Below the pieces are notes generated by a model. The model was not told the origin of the DNA, did not search any database, and worked only from the letters and a program-made list of their open reading frames with translations. The translations under genes and the position numbers were made by a program. From NCBI GenBank assembly GCA_015350385.1, contig WNKI01000001.1:5962749-6026748 (forward strand): a DNA stretch of 64,000 bases. The letters run 5' to 3'. Source of the DNA: Aculops lycopersici. Its lineage: Eukaryota > Arthropoda > Arachnida > Trombidiformes > Eriophyidae. Numbering within the stretch: position 1 is the stretch's first letter; every line of letters begins with the position of its first letter. Positions 24,147 to 37,600 of this stretch are shown one piece after another.

Positions 24147-24594
24147 GTGGGCGCCGCGCGCGCGCGACATTGACGAGCGCCACTGCACGAGACCATATCG
24201 TATGATTGGCCAGTATAAACATTTGGGTGCTCTTCTCCGAGAACTAGAACTAGAACTAGAACCAGACACTGGCATCACAAATGACGATCGATGGGCACCA
24301 ATCAAATCAAATTTGCTGAGACGAGCCGCGACGACTACGACGACTGATAGCTTAGTGTTGGTCATTCGAGTCCCTTGTTTGAGTGCATCGCCAGTGGTCA
24401 GTTCGCGTGGCTACAATCCTCGGGATCGGGAGTTGGGAGGAGAAAACTGAAAGTTCAGTGAACGTGATCGTCACTAGCACAACAACCACCGGCTGAAATT
24501 GAATCAAATCACCACATCCAACAGCCAACACTGAGACGGAATTCATTGATAGACACTGTGGCTCGCTACAAAGAAGCGGCCGCCTCGGACAAAA

Positions 24595-24616
24595 ATAATA
24601 ATAATAATAATAATAA
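24595..24616. repeat. (AAT)n microsatellite
   Basis: Seven or so TAA units in non-coding DNA, followed by a second short AATAAT run. Confidence 0.85.
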
Positions 24617-27600
24617 CAGTAATAATAGCCAATAATAATTGTCATTTGTGGCGGCAATAGCGGCGACCACACAAAGATAAACCCACACACGAGATATCCC
24701 TTCTACCTGAAGTTGACAAGAGTTGGGTGTCATTCAGTTGGGTGTCACCAGTTGCTCTTGTTCTGTGTACCTGGATTCTCGGATCGAGAGGGAAAGCAGA
24801 CAAGCAGGACTATTGTCTGTAGTGTTTGTGTGTGGTCAATAAACTCTATCGAACCTTAGAAGATAGCAGCAACGGCGGCGGCGGCGGCGGCCAACGGAAA
24901 GGTAAAGGTAAGAGAAGAATATACCTCGAGTTCACCTATCAGTCAATCAGCTAGAGGACAAAGGAAGCGGAAATCCAGTGGCAAACGACTGCTCGTCTGC
25001 TGAGGACTCACTCGCTCGTCAATAATCCGGCTGAGAAGAAAAGTTTGAACTTGGAATAGAGTTCGAGTAAAATCTCATCCACTGTTTCTCGACTTGAGCT
25101 CTGGGTGCAACCAAGTGCAATAAGACCCACGCTGACCGCAAACCCACAACCACCAACGACGATACCGAAGCCAGCGAAGTGCCACACGCAAATTGGCGGT
25201 CAGCTCTCCGGTCCTCTAGTCCTCCAGTTTCATCGTTGCTTTGGCCAGGTGAACTTGGATTAGGTGGCCTGGACTTGAAGGTGAAGATTTTAAAGGTAAG
25301 TTGGTTGCTCTTTTTCAATTTTTTAGACTCTCCGTTCATTGAATTGATTCAATTGAAGAAGCAATGCTCTTTCCATTGAATAGTTTGCGTTCAGTAGCTC
25401 GACAAACTGCCCACCAGTTTGACCGCGAGCAGTAGAAGTAGTAAAGGACAACGTGGCTGTTTACTTTTGGGTTGTCGGCCGCTCGGCAAATATTATCACT
25501 ACGCCCCCGAGGAAAAGTCAACATCATCTGATCCTGAATAGAAAATCATTGTGAGAGAGGGAGGGATGCGTGATTGAAGTGAGCCAATCACTTGATGCCA
25601 CTAGCATTTAGCTAACTGACCAGTCGACTGACCAATTGGACCATTGAGGAGTCGTTCATTGCGCTACTTGTTTGCATAACTCGCGCTAATGTCCGCGATG
25701 GTCGTCGTTTTTGATCATGATGATCGTTCTATTTGTTTGCTTGCCTCCAACTTCAATGTGGTTTGCGTTGAATCTTGGATTTAGCTGTACGTACTTGTTG
25801 ATTCTTTGTGGTCAAATTGAGAGACCGATCTGCTTGGAGGCTTGCATATTTGCAAACTTATTAGCCACTAGGTTAGGTCAACTTGACAACCTTAGAGACT
25901 AAAAGTGTCACCACCAAGTGAGAGTGAGTCGCGCGACGCGCGCTTCCGAAGTCGTTTCGCCACCATCGGCATGTTTAACTTGTACGTGATTGATCATTTC
26001 TTGTTGGTGGTCAAAATTCAAGATTCAAGAACAACTATGACTTCACCTTGTTTGCAATGAATTTGTCAGCATGATCTCTCGTGTGGTGGTCAGTAGTGGA
26101 GCCAAGTTTAGTTGGTGCTTTGGAACTGCGAGGTGTGTGGTCAGCTGTTTGTTGAATCAATTTGATTATTTTCGGGTCCACTGTGCTGGTGTCTTTGTGT
26201 GATTCTCCATGAGTCTTGCTAGAATTTTGAGCACAAACAGTTTCCGATGAATGGTCGAGTAGGTGAGAGGTAGATTGATTTGCTGATGCGGATGAGAATC
26301 CATCTTTCTCTCCCTACTGGCGCAAAAGTATGGACCCTAATTTGATTTGATCGCTGCTCACACCAGTTACATCGTCGTCTTCGTTCCAGCAATCGACTGG
26401 CTGACTGATGAGTCACGATTCAATTGACTCCAGCCGACGCCTCGAGTCTTTGGATATCGTCTCCCGGGAAGAGAATTAGACGGCAAAAGGCTTTGGCTCT
26501 TGCTACTAGAATAAGCAAAAGGTGCAAAATCTCCGAGTATTAGTGTCTAAAATTTTGATTGATGAATCCTCCTCGACTTGGTTGGCGAGGATTGTGCAAT
26601 ATAAATCTTAGTGTGGGGTAGTGATCTAATTTCGTGTAGTAGTGGTATTGATGATAATGGAAGTATTGGGGGAGTTTTTTTCAAGAAACTTACGCAAGCT
26701 TAGTAAGATCGTGATTTCAAATTTAGCGCCCAAATTCCGTCATTTTCATTTTTCACCCATTCAATCAATGAGGAGCCTCATCTCAAAGGCGCAATAATTT
26801 CTCAAGGGCGAATGGGCAACATGTGATGTGATTGCTTTCCCCCCTTTCGCCCGAACGAGCCCACAGCGAACAATTCTTCAGTTCACTGGGGAAAAATTAA
26901 TACCTGTGTTAACTCTATGAGATTCTGAAACATTGTTCGAATGGGTGAGAAAATTAGCATCACAAAACAGAAACAACAAGTTCCATTATTACTATCAGTT
27001 TGTAACCACTGCCAAATTTACATATTAGACTTTGGGAGAACTTAAAAATTGAAACACTGATTACCAGTGTGAATAGTGGCACTTGAGATGCTAATTAGCC
27101 TATTGGTCGTCGCGGAAGCCACCATGGCTGAATAAGCAGAATCAAGTTGGACTCGAACTTTCGGACACAAAATGTTAATATAGGATTTCTATCCCCTCGG
27201 CTCGAGCTCAGAGCAATGGATTCAAAAGTCCAGGGGGATGCTGCAAAAGCAACTACAACAACTGGAACAATACTAAAATTTGCCACACTAGTTCAAGAAC
27301 AAATTGCTCCCACTACTACTACTTCCAAGCAACTCGAGAAAGCAGCCAACTAGAGAGGGAGAAATCATCATCATCTACCAAGAGTCGGCCGAAAGCTAAC
27401 GGCCGCAAGTCGCATGCTAGATTGAGTCCAGAGAGACTGACAAACTCAGTGACAACCTGCACTGCAATGGTGGTTCACTTTGTCTGACATTCATACATAT
27501 AACTTGTGAGAGTAGAGTTTAGAAGAGATTTGTTGTTTGTTTCAGGTCCACTGAATACTCAACGAGTTTCTCTCATCTACAACCTAAAAGGTGAACTCTT

Positions 27601-28797
27601 TCTGAGAAGGGAGGAAGCAAGCAAGCAAGCATCTGAATCGTTGGACAGAACTTGTAACAGTTAGCTGAATCCAAAGCTGATGGTCACTTGAATTCATCTT
27701 TCATAAATTCATCCAGTTTTGCGCGTGGCTAAACACACACACGACTGGACATCACATCCATTGATTCGAGCCAAGCCGAGCAACTAGTGGCTGCAAACGC
27801 AAAGGAACTAGATTTGGAGAAAAAAGTTCGCTAGTTCAGTGCACTTACCTGACAGTTCAACTCTGGCCAGAGCATTAGGAGCAAACGCAAAAAAGTGTCC
27901 CCATTGTTCACCAATAGATGGTAACTTTTGTGGCCACTATGCAAGCAAGCGACTAGAATGAAGCGGGGGAGGCTGAAAAAGTTAAACATCAAACGAGCAA
28001 AATTGTTAGTTACCATTTCGCGCGCGAGCTTCATTCGAGCCCCAGGAAGCGCGAGAGGCTTGCAGTTGAGGTATTTGGTGCAGTACTGCTGCTGCATCCA
28101 TCTACCTGGCGCAGAATTTGTAGCAGCAATAGCAGTAGCAAAGAACCCCGCGGTCACTGAACATCATTGGACGAGAGAGGGAGGGGGAGAAAAAGTTCAT
28201 CTGACTCGCTATCGTTAGATAGAGCGGGAGCTTGGGTGTTGGTTGTGTTATAACGAGCAACAGTAGCAAGTTTTAGGTGATCAACAAGAACAATACTGAT
28301 GATTCGTGGTCGTCGTAGTTTTTCGAGGCAAAAATAATGATAATCTATGGAGATCTTTCATTGTGCTAGCCTGTTGCTTGCTCGTTGGCTGACCGGTGGC
28401 TAACAAGGTAGACTAAATCAGCAAGAGAAATCAACATTTGCATTCAGACCACTAGTTCCGTTTCTCCAGAGAGGAAACTGTTCGGAAAAGAAATCATGGG
28501 CAAAATCGTCTGTACACAAAATCATTTCTATCTGTTGCAATACTAACGATTGGGCGTGTGGATAAAAAAGCCGGTGCTGTGATTATTTGCTCGCAACTCC
28601 TAGGCAAAAAAGCGCACATTTGAGGATCCAGTGGCTTTGGTCATTCAGAGATCCATGCGACAAATCCTACAAATCTGAATCAATTTTGTTCCACAGGACC
28701 CCTAAAGGACAATAGAGAGATTTCGACCCCTGCGATACTTAATCCTGGCTCAGATATACCAGCCATACAGAAGGATGAGGAGGAAGAGATGCAATTG

Positions 28798-29082
28798 CTA
28801 AAAGTATTGGTCAAGCATTGAGTTGATCGAGACCACCGCGACCACACAAATTGGCAAATCCCCCAAGCCCACAAATCTGGATTCAACTTTGTATTTGAGC
28901 TCCGAGATCTGAATCAATCCCTCGAGCTTAGGGTCGCAAGCATCAAACAAACTGAGGACGACATCTTTATCCCTATGGCAAAGTGAGATTACTTGAGACG
29001 TTTGTACAGATCTGTGGTTTTTGGTGATCTGTAGAAAATCAGAGCAGAGAGCAACCACCTGATCCTTTGACTTGCTACACAT
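28798..29082 (-). CDS. Short open frame with an EF-hand-like loop; gene status uncertain
   Basis: A 94-codon ATG-initiated frame. Residues 43-66 or so read VVLSLFDACDPKLEGLIQIS then ELKYKVES, which fits an EF-hand: the loop has D at position 1, K at 3, E at 5, G at 6, I at 8 and E at 12, flanked by helices. The replaced calcium ligands at 3 and 5 make it an imperfect site. The FDACDP...G.I...EL pattern is common in ninein, Rab11-FIP or RASEF-like proteins, but the rest of the frame gives no match. It could be an exon of a spliced minus-strand gene or a decayed remnant. The plus strand is also partly open here, which weakens the case. Confidence 0.25.
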   Translation of the reverse strand: MCSKSKDQVVALCSDFLQITKNHRSVQTSQVISLCHRDKDVVLSLFDACDPKLEGLIQISELKYKVESRFVGLGDLPICVVAVVSINSMLDQYF

Positions 29083-32000
29083 GGAACCGTTTTTGATCCA
29101 AGATTAGCCTGTTTGTGAGTTACTGACACTGAGCTTGAGGAGGAGGAGGACATTTTCATCTCGATTGAGATGCCGGTTGAAGCTCGAATCTTTGAGTATT
29201 AAGCAAAAACTAGAGTGAGTCTTTTGTTATATCCACGAAGAGACTCCATTAGGTGAGGGTGTATAATTCACGAATGCTCATTTGGATAGTTAAGTGAAAG
29301 TTTTGATGATTTAGCCACGAGCCAGCAACAGTTGGCCGTTTCCTGTGCCATCCGCTTGCAGCTCAAGCTCCATTTATCCAACTGTCGGAACTGAGACTAC
29401 CTCAAAAGTCATCCTGGACGCGAGCGCGCACTTCGCTCATACTGATGGAATGCCATCAAATCTATTGTGTGGCCTCTCAACTCTGGAACCTGGAGTTTAT
29501 ATTCAACTCGTTGTGCCGACTTTGCACTCATTCGCCTCTGATAGATGGATCGCTTTAGTTCATCATCGACAACAAAATGAATGGTTCCGTAAACGAGAGT
29601 TTGCACATCAAAGGTCATTGTATTTATACGTACGTCATGTGCCCGCCGCCTAGGTGACTTTCACTGTATCCAACTTTGACTAACTCCAAATGCCGCTGCA
29701 GTTCCGCTGCTGCCATCAAGCAAACGTCAATCGTTGCTTGTGTTCCGTGAATATGGCCATCAAGAGCATAATGCTTGCGCGCCAGGTTAACTCACCTTGT
29801 GTGTATGTTAGAAGTTGGATACATTCAAAGCATCCACTTTTAATAGACTCGCTGGAGTCGCCCATTATCATTCGCGAATCGCGACTGAGCTGAATCGAAC
29901 CGAACCAAACTAAACTCCATGGGCTGTTTGTTTCATTCAGCTGGTATTGTTCACAGTCAGTAAAACACCCATGGCCCATGTTGACACCTTGTTTCTCTCT
30001 CTCTTTCTCTCGTGGCTTTAGTTTTGAGAATAGAGGAAGGTGAACTGGCGGCAGGAGCACCCACTACCGCATGCAGGCCAACCAGCAAGCAAACCAACCG
30101 ATTCCATTTGTTAATGTTGGTTTTTCTCCAACTAAAAGCTCGACTATTACTATTATTACTCTGTCACTTACTGGCCATTATATTTTAGGTCCACTGCTAT
30201 TATATCTAACCTCAAATTCACCTACATTAGGTGGCAGAAACCAACAAACTCATGGGCGCCCCCACGTCAAGCGCACCAGTTGCCCTTCTTTCGCATTCAA
30301 TTGTCGCAAATCTAACATTCACTTTGGCGACGTTCAATTTTTCTCGCCTCCACATTGGAGCAGGTAAATCATGGCTTACCTGTGGATTGATTCGAAAACC
30401 CGGCTAAATCAACAGTTAGGTAGAGAAAGGTGGCGAGAAAGAGAGGAAAAAAGTGAGAGACAGACAGAGAATAAGACTCTTTTCTGTCCCCGACTCGAGC
30501 CTTCAAAGTGATTGATTTTTTCGCTCGAGTTCATTTTAAATTTTGTTTTGTATCGCCTCCTCCACCATTCACCTCGTCGCCACTACCGATCGGATGGTAT
30601 CAGTTTAATTTCATCTCGCCTCAAAGAGTGGTTGTGATAATATCAAAAGTTGGGCCAGTGAGTTGGTGCTAAAGTAAACTAGCCGCTGGTTCGAGGCGCT
30701 AGCAAGCAGGCGAACGATTGTGATGGTAATGAGACAAATGGTAGTGGACTAGTGGTAGTTAGCTACCGGTTCACTTTTAACCAACTAACTAAATCCAGTG
30801 CAACTGCTTGTCCTCCTCTCTTCACATGGGAACCTTACCTGAGCTGGCTGCTCTAGTCGCGAGGTTCGGTGGATTTTAGGGCATGACATACAAAGTTGTC
30901 ATGTATCCGTGGGTTTGGGTCGTTCTCACAAGTGAGCTCTAGCTAGTGATACCAACTAGAGCAAACGGCAACAAAAACAACAAGAGATTAACGGTTAAGT
31001 TGGTTGACGTGTTAATTGATTGATCTATTGGCTTGTAGATTTCCTCGGAGAGAATCACGGTGTTTTTTCCCTATTACATCACGCCAGTCGTCAGGTAGCA
31101 TGCGATTAGCCGGAAGTTGAGTTCATGTTCAAGATAAAGCTCGAGATTTTTGTTCAGAAACAAACACCGATTCAAACGATAGTCCTGGAAGAATGTTGCC
31201 GCGAGGAACTTATCGATTAAACTGAACCAAATTCTCCGCCGGACTCTGATCGCCGTTTTGAAATTTACCTGGCCAAGATCATCGACTCGATTGGGTCCAA
31301 TGTAAGCGAGGATCAATTTTCACCGAAGAGCCTTTGGAAGAGAGCCATCGCCAGTCACCAAAACCAGAAGCATTAGAGATTAATCGGCGGCATCGGCGAT
31401 GGCGCGTCAGTGGATTTTCTAGTGGTTCGGGTGTCGCCAGTTAGAGGCGATGTTTTGCATTTCTCCCTCCAGCTCCAGCTCCAACTTCAACTTAAAACTC
31501 CGAAACGATTAAACGACCAACGACTGATTTAATCTCATTATCTGGATGATGAGGATTTCAGTTCTACTAGGTGAGCGAGTGAAAATTTTTGGGCCCTTTA
31601 GGGAAAATATCAATCAGTTTGATCAAATCCCATTCCAAGGTCAACATTGTTGCCGTTGCTCGTGATGTTATATTAACCTACATGGTAACATTCGGAGGCC
31701 GTCTCACGATGTCTCTATCTACAACGGTAACCTGCGTCGCTTGCTGGGCGCCACGAAGATGAGACGAGTTATCTATGCTGGCCGCAGGCAATCGGTAACT
31801 CGATCGTGATACCAATTCCAATCAGGTTGTTCAACTCTTCTCATGTGCCATACTTTTCCCCCTCGACAACAGATTTTTTATTCTTCAAATATCTCAACAA
31901 CAAGAGAAAACCTCCTGGAGTCAATAACCTGAACACAGCCCAAGGGAATCTATTTGACGAGAGAGAGAGAGAGACTCAACTTGATGTTAGTCTGCTCGCT

Positions 32001-32894
32001 CGACTGAATCAACAGGCGGCGCCGGAAATGGGCGACTATTTTGATCGTGCGCGTGCTTCCACTTCGTCGTCTCGAGTGCGCCCCTCAACTTTTTAGTGTA
32101 CTTTTTGTCAATTTCCTTGCAGCCGGAAGTTGGGCGACAATGAGCATAGTTTGTGGTCATTCCATCTTTTTCCCATTCCAATGCGATGCCATCCCATTCT
32201 AGCGGGACACTTGGATTTGGGGGAGGACTAAAGAGGCCCTTCGAGGAGAACAGGTAACTAGAGGGTGAGCGGAAGAGATTTGAAGCGTGGGGGAGGTAAC
32301 GTCGTGCTCGTTCTCCTTGAAACTCACGCGGCTCAACTGTTCAGTGGAACAGATCAACGCAAGACAACAACTACTTCCATTGCGACGGAAGTGGCCACTT
32401 CCGTCGCAGCGTCTCTTCTCGAAATTATCAACCGCAACACACAAACGATGATTTGTGTGTCCATAATTTTGCATCATTTTTTCTACACCATCTTTAGGTG
32501 GTGGTGGTGGTGGTTGTGGATAAAATTAAATGGCAATTTAATGCCGAGACCAAGTCGCCGATTGTTGCAGAAACGACGATTTGGCTCCAAAATCATTTGT
32601 CGCTCGCGGTTTCCCCACTAACGTGGGGGCGGCTCGTTTTGATTGGGGAGAAAAAGAGTCCCCAAAACGAAGCGAGTTCCGCTCTTTGGCCCATTGGACT
32701 GGGGGCTAAAGCCGACTGAAGTCCACTAAGCGCCAACGCGAATTGAGATTATCGCTTGCGGTCGAGATTAGGCCGCGCTAGCCCGTGGGGCGCGAAATGC
32801 AGCAGCGGCGCTGGCCATTTCGTTTGCAGGTCAGTCGAGCGAAACCCTCGCTGGTCAGTTTCGGGATTGTCGCCGGCCATTAATATTCCGCGCG

Positions 32895-32911
32895 TCGTCG
32901 TCGTCGTCGTC

Positions 32912-32957
<46 letters not shown>

Positions 32958-32984
32958 AAATCGCATGTGTGTATATATATATAT
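32895..32984. repeat. Compound (GTC)n-(CT)n-(TA)n microsatellite
   Basis: Runs of CGT/GTC units pass directly into about 20 CT units. After a short spacer there is a TATATATATATATA run. Confidence 0.93.
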
Positions 32985-33787
32985 ATCTCTCAGAAACTAC
33001 CACCACGTAGCAGTAGTCCAACTTCAGGTACCGGTTGTTGTCACTCGTGCTTTCATCGATTGCGCGCGCGCCAAAAACTGGCAACAGCCTGTTGCGTCAG
33101 CAACTGTTGCTACCAAAATAGTTTACCTGGTTCACCTACTAAACCTGCCAACTACGCCAACGCCACCGACGCACCAAAGTCGAGAAGATCGATGGGTTGG
33201 CAGGAGCGAAAGTGAGCCAAGCGAGGCGAGTGGCAGTCGTCCACGACGAGCACTGCCAATGTGATCACCAGTCGAGTAGCAACCAAAACGACGACGCAAC
33301 GTCTGTCGCTGTTGCGAGAGGAGAGGAGGCATCAACAGATGGCTTCAGGTGTCCACTTGGTGCACTTTCGGTTGGTTCCCTCTCTAGCGCTGGACTGGCA
33401 TTAACCAAACGCCAACGCTTTTCACCCATCCAAATTGATTTGGTTCAAAAGTTTGGTAGAGAGTTTGCTCGGCAGTGGTGACGCAAATGAGGAGACAGGA
33501 AACGCGATCACGCAACTCAAATTTGGCACAACTTATAGCCCAAAAGCGTGGCATTAAACGAGCACCAGCGAGTGCGTGCATGTGGAAGTGTTGCCGCCGA
33601 CGCAACAGTTGGCTCCAGAACTCCTCGTCGCTAGCAACCTCCTGTTTTCCATTGAGCGACTCAATGGTTGCTTTTGCAAGTATTGTGGGCGCGGAAGTTG
33701 CGTAAGAGAAAGCCGAGGCACGAATGTAAATAGTAGTAGGCGAAACGACACCAATCTTTTTCCATTTTTATGTATGCAATTTTCAAT

Positions 33788-33793
33788 TTTATT
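33788..33793 (-). terminator. Candidate poly(A) signal of the 33.98-34.48 kb gene
   Basis: The plus-strand TTTATT reads AATAAA on the minus strand, about 180 nt beyond the stop codon at 33976. Inferred from position. Confidence 0.4.
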
Positions 33794-33975
33794 CATGCTC
33801 AATAATTATTTCAAACGATGCTTCTTTTCTTCGTTAAATTGAGGTTAATGTTGGATGATTGAGAAAATAAAGTTACTATTTAGACTAATATATATATATA
33901 TACTTGAGATAGTTGAGAGTTTGGCGACAACTTCTTTGTGTCGTCGAAAAGTTGGGTTAACAGAAAGAGGGAAAA

Positions 33976-34479
33976 TCACTTGGCCGATGGAGTCAACAGG
34001 TTGCCAACTCCGTAGAGGTTTTCTAGCGACTGGACCAGCGAGTGGTCTGGCAATCCCTTGCGTCTGATTCCGTCAATCACCGAGGCGGTTAGCTGGGCGG
34101 CCAGCTCACCCTCGTTGGTGCTACCTGAACCCACGGAGTTGTTGAGGACAAAGATGATGTTTGCTAGAACATTTCCCGTTAGCATGTTAACTCTATCGAT
34201 TTCCATGTCGGCTGCCTGAACCAACAAGTTGGCCTCGTAGATTCCGTCGAAATTTTGCGTAATTGGTATGAGTTCCACGATGCCGGTTAGGATTCCCTCG
34301 AATATCTTCGTAGCTTCAACTGTGTTTCCGCTTCTGATTAGAGTGGTTAGTGCGGACGCCAACTGGTCCAGTGAGGGTAGCGCCGGTTGCAAGATTTGCG
34401 CCTCCACCAGCGAGGCGTGAGGTAGCGCCTGCGACAGGAGCAGCAGGCTCACTGCGAGCGAGGCAACAAGTGGCTTCAT
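33976..34479 (-). CDS. Small secreted helical protein, family unknown
   Basis: Predicted 167 aa. Residues 1-27 or so form a typical signal peptide (MKPLVASLAVSLLLLSQALP, then a small-residue cleavage region). The mature part is cysteine-free, mildly acidic and rich in Leu/Ala/Ile, as expected for a helical bundle (LDQLASALTTLIRSG, FEGILTGIVELIPITQNFDG, LAAQLTASVIDGIRRKG). One N-glycosylation sequon, NNS, is present at about residue 113. A good TATA box lies upstream on the same strand and a poly(A) signal downstream, so this is a complete single-exon gene. It sits alone between the two achaete-scute-type genes on the opposite strand. I recognise no family; cuticular, salivary or haemolymph proteins would fit, but nothing decides. 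Confidence 0.8.
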   Translation of the reverse strand: MKPLVASLAVSLLLLSQALPHASLVEAQILQPALPSLDQLASALTTLIRSGNTVEATKIFEGILTGIVELIPITQNFDGIYEANLLVQAADMEIDRVNMLTGNVLANIIFVLNNSVGSGSTNEGELAAQLTASVIDGIRRKGLPDHSLVQSLENLYGVGNLLTPSAK

Positions 34480-34611
34480 AGTTCTTTATTGACACACTAC
34501 TACTACTACTATTACTGATGATTAGTCTGAATGCTAATTTCATTCGAGCCTTTAACACTTCAACTCTCGCTCCAAACTCTACTGTCTGATTTGTCTCCTC
34601 GAAAGCTCGCG

Positions 34612-34619
34612 CTTTTATA
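34612..34619 (-). promoter_or_regulatory. TATA box of the small secreted-protein gene
   Basis: The minus strand reads TATAAAAG, a canonical TATA box, 133 nt upstream of the ATG at 34479. This implies a leader of roughly 100 nt. Confidence 0.65.
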
Positions 34620-37600
34620 CTTTCGTCTCACCTGCTTGATTGCAGTGGAGAAATAATCAACGACCAAACGCTCAAAGAGAGTTTCGGTAACAACAACAAC
34701 AAAGTTTTTATGAGCTGCTCAGGTCAATTGAACCTGAACTTTGCGCTGTTGTTGTCGTTGATAGAGGCGAAAGAGGAAACATTACCGTCGAGTTGCGAGG
34801 ACCATTAGATATATTGTAGCGCTCGCGACAAAAGTAATAGAAAATTAGCTGGAAATTTGGAGGCGCGCGAGTTAATCTTGAGCTGGATTAGGCCGGGATT
34901 GCGCGTAATTGCATCTGTTGCTGATCTGTTGCTCGTATCGACCCACCAGCCGCTAGTGTCGAATGGCTCCCTCGCCACTTCGCCCACTCAACTCAAACCA
35001 AGTTGCTCACACTTGATCGTCATTAAAGTGGTCTCCTCCTCTCGTTTATCGTTGGCCTTTGGTCTTTGGTCGTTGGCCAACCAACAAAGTTTGTCTAGAG
35101 CTCGTCGCTCGGCCAGCGACCACGAGCGCCGCGAGTGCCACCAACAACCCATTCAACAGATGGTCACGCCATTAGGTAACCCTGCAACGAGTGCCACCTC
35201 TATCGCCGCCGCCGCTGCAACTAGTGGTTGTGGCCGGTAGTCGGTGGTCGTTATGCACAGTGAAGTTTGCGCACGAGCATGGGCACCACGACGACCACTG
35301 GTGTGCCGCGATTACGTCGCGCTATGGTGTTGGTGTGCAGTGGAGTGGCGCCAAGAAAATTTGCAAACTAAACTCGGGGACACATTCAACTGGACGAATG
35401 GCAGTCGCGCGCTCGACACGCGCCGAGGTGAAAGCAGGCGAGCGTTCGGTTCATTCGTTCGTTGGTTCGATCTTCAAGTTACATAATGCTGCACGAGTTT
35501 TTCTGTTGCACTTTCGAGAAACTTTGCGCAAAGGGAAGCAAAAAGCCTCGGCTTCAAAAAGTGCACTCCTCGTTTTCTCCTGCTTACGCAACTCGCGCGC
35601 CAAAATCACCTCCTCTATTCCATTGCTTTGCATGGCAAAGTGACAGTGATAGTATATTCTTCCGCGGCCACATCAGCTGGTGGCCGTCAGTGAGCAGCAA
35701 GCACGATTACGCAACTCCATCTGTTGCCGCACAAAAACTCTCTCCTTTTCTCCCTCTCTCCTCCTCTCTGCGTCTCGGTGGCTAAAGTAGAAACCAACCA
35801 TATGGCACTGTGGCGCTGGCTCTTGCACCGGCAATTATAATCGATTCCACCAACCCAATCGATTACCAAACTCATTCGGCTCCTGTACTAGCGGCGACCA
35901 GTTGTTTTCACTTCGCTTGAGTTGGATCCTAAACTAGAAGAAATCTTTTGCTCCCTTCCCCGTGGAGAGGCTCGATAATTTTCATGGATTTATCGCGCGA
36001 GAGTGACGCAACAGTTGGTTGCTCGCGTTAGCGTTCACTCTCGCATTCTACATCTGAACGTTCTACGAGGGAAATAAAATTCCGCTGAACACGAAAGAGA
36101 GAGAGAGAGAGAGAGTAACGGGATTTTAGAGCAGGAGCATTGAACTCTTCCATTCTCTTCTTAAGACTCAACTATGTGTTCAGTTGCCAAACATTCTGAA
36201 CTCGACTTTCATCTTTGTCATTCATCTTCCAAGTTGAAGGGACAAGAGAGTGAATGGAAATCATCCCTTCGGCACGCCAAACTAGACACAATGGATATAT
36301 ATTCGCGCCAATATATATATTTTGGCGTCACTCTAAAGGGAGAGAGTCGAGCAATCGAAAAGCAAATGCGAGACGCAGAGGTGATGGTGTTAAAATAGAC
36401 AAGTGGTTGGTGATGGTGAGCTCGTGGCAGTGAAAGCTCGCGCCATCTGCCGTGACTCACCCCAAGGGTCATCGTGAGCAATCGTCAGCATAAACTACCC
36501 ATAAGGCACCACACACACTTTGTGCTGCTTTGCTGTGCTTTGCTCTGCTGGCAACAAACTAACTTTACAATGAGGTTTGCGAGTAAGTAAACAAACGGCA
36601 ATGGTGAGTCGCCATCGCCGAGATTAGCACGAGTCGAATTCACGAATAGGAATAGGACTATGAATAGGAATAGGAATACGGATCCAATGCTCCAGCTCCA
36701 CTCGTGGTGGTGGCGAATTCAACTGATGGTTGTGTCCTCGGCCGACTCTCTCAAGTTGGAAGAGATAGCGTCACGTGTATAAGTGTGAGCGGCAGCGTTG
36801 GCTCTAATGTTAACATCAGGATTAGTCTAAACAAACGTGTGCAAAATAAACAGACATCATTATTATCGCGCCGAAACCATCGCCTCGGCTTTAGTCTTTG
36901 TCAGCCCCAGAATCTAGCTAGTTTTGTGCGCAGTTCGTGCGCCGCCACTTACCTGGCGGTTACCTGCACGTCCATTGCACGTAAACTCGCCACCAACTTT
37001 CCTCTTGGTTTCCATTTCGAGACTCGAAGCGCGACCAAATGACTGGACAGAGCTGATAACGAGCGGATCATTATCGTCGTCGTCGTCGTCCTTCTCGGCT
37101 GCTTGTTGTCCTGTTGTTGGTGAGTTCGCCTGTTGGAATTTTATTTGCGAGGGCAGTTCTTTTTGCTACCAGTTCGCGTAATTGAGTAGCAGTGGTAGTG
37201 GTGCGCACAACAGACAGAGCAACAGTTGGCAGCTTGTTAGCGGCCAAGTGGACCACTTTCGTCACTTGTATTTGCAGGTAACTAGGTAGGTTACCAGTGG
37301 TCCGACAACAAGCAATCGATTGGCTGGCCGGCGGCTTCCATCGGTTGAGACAACAACTGATAGCATCTCTCAGATCATATCAACCTCAATGGCTACCGAA
37401 CTTTTCCAGTTTCCCTCCCTGTCGAGTGGAGAGCGAATCGGGAGCAGATAAGTGGGGATAATATAAATATAAATATATATATTTCTGTTTGCTAGAGATG
37501 GAAAGTGCGTGAGTCGGTTTCCGCTCGCTACATATTAATTAGCGGTCAGGAACAAAAGCACCTGAGCATTGACTTTGTGTGCGATCGAGGCGATCGACAC

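Larger units (their letters stand above)
22689..33787. promoter_or_regulatory. Gene desert between the bHLH genes, left part (inferred regulatory DNA)
   Basis: About 11 kb with no clear gene. It holds many CAGGTA/TACCTG sites, GAGA and CTCT runs, a hexamer tandem near 24.1 kb and trinucleotide repeats. Possible remnants are the EF-hand-like frame at 28.8-29.1 kb and a minus-strand frame at 29409-29618 preceded almost directly by TATAAATA. At 22.74-23.01 kb two overlapping minus-strand frames also look faintly protein-like, but no family is evident. Confidence 0.4.

Noticed and set aside
29345..29653. Possible retrotransposon integrase remnant (HTDGMPSNLLCGLSTLEPG)
   Set aside because: The resemblance to the conserved end of integrase cores is a few residues only, with no long terminal repeats, reverse transcriptase or target-site duplications nearby.
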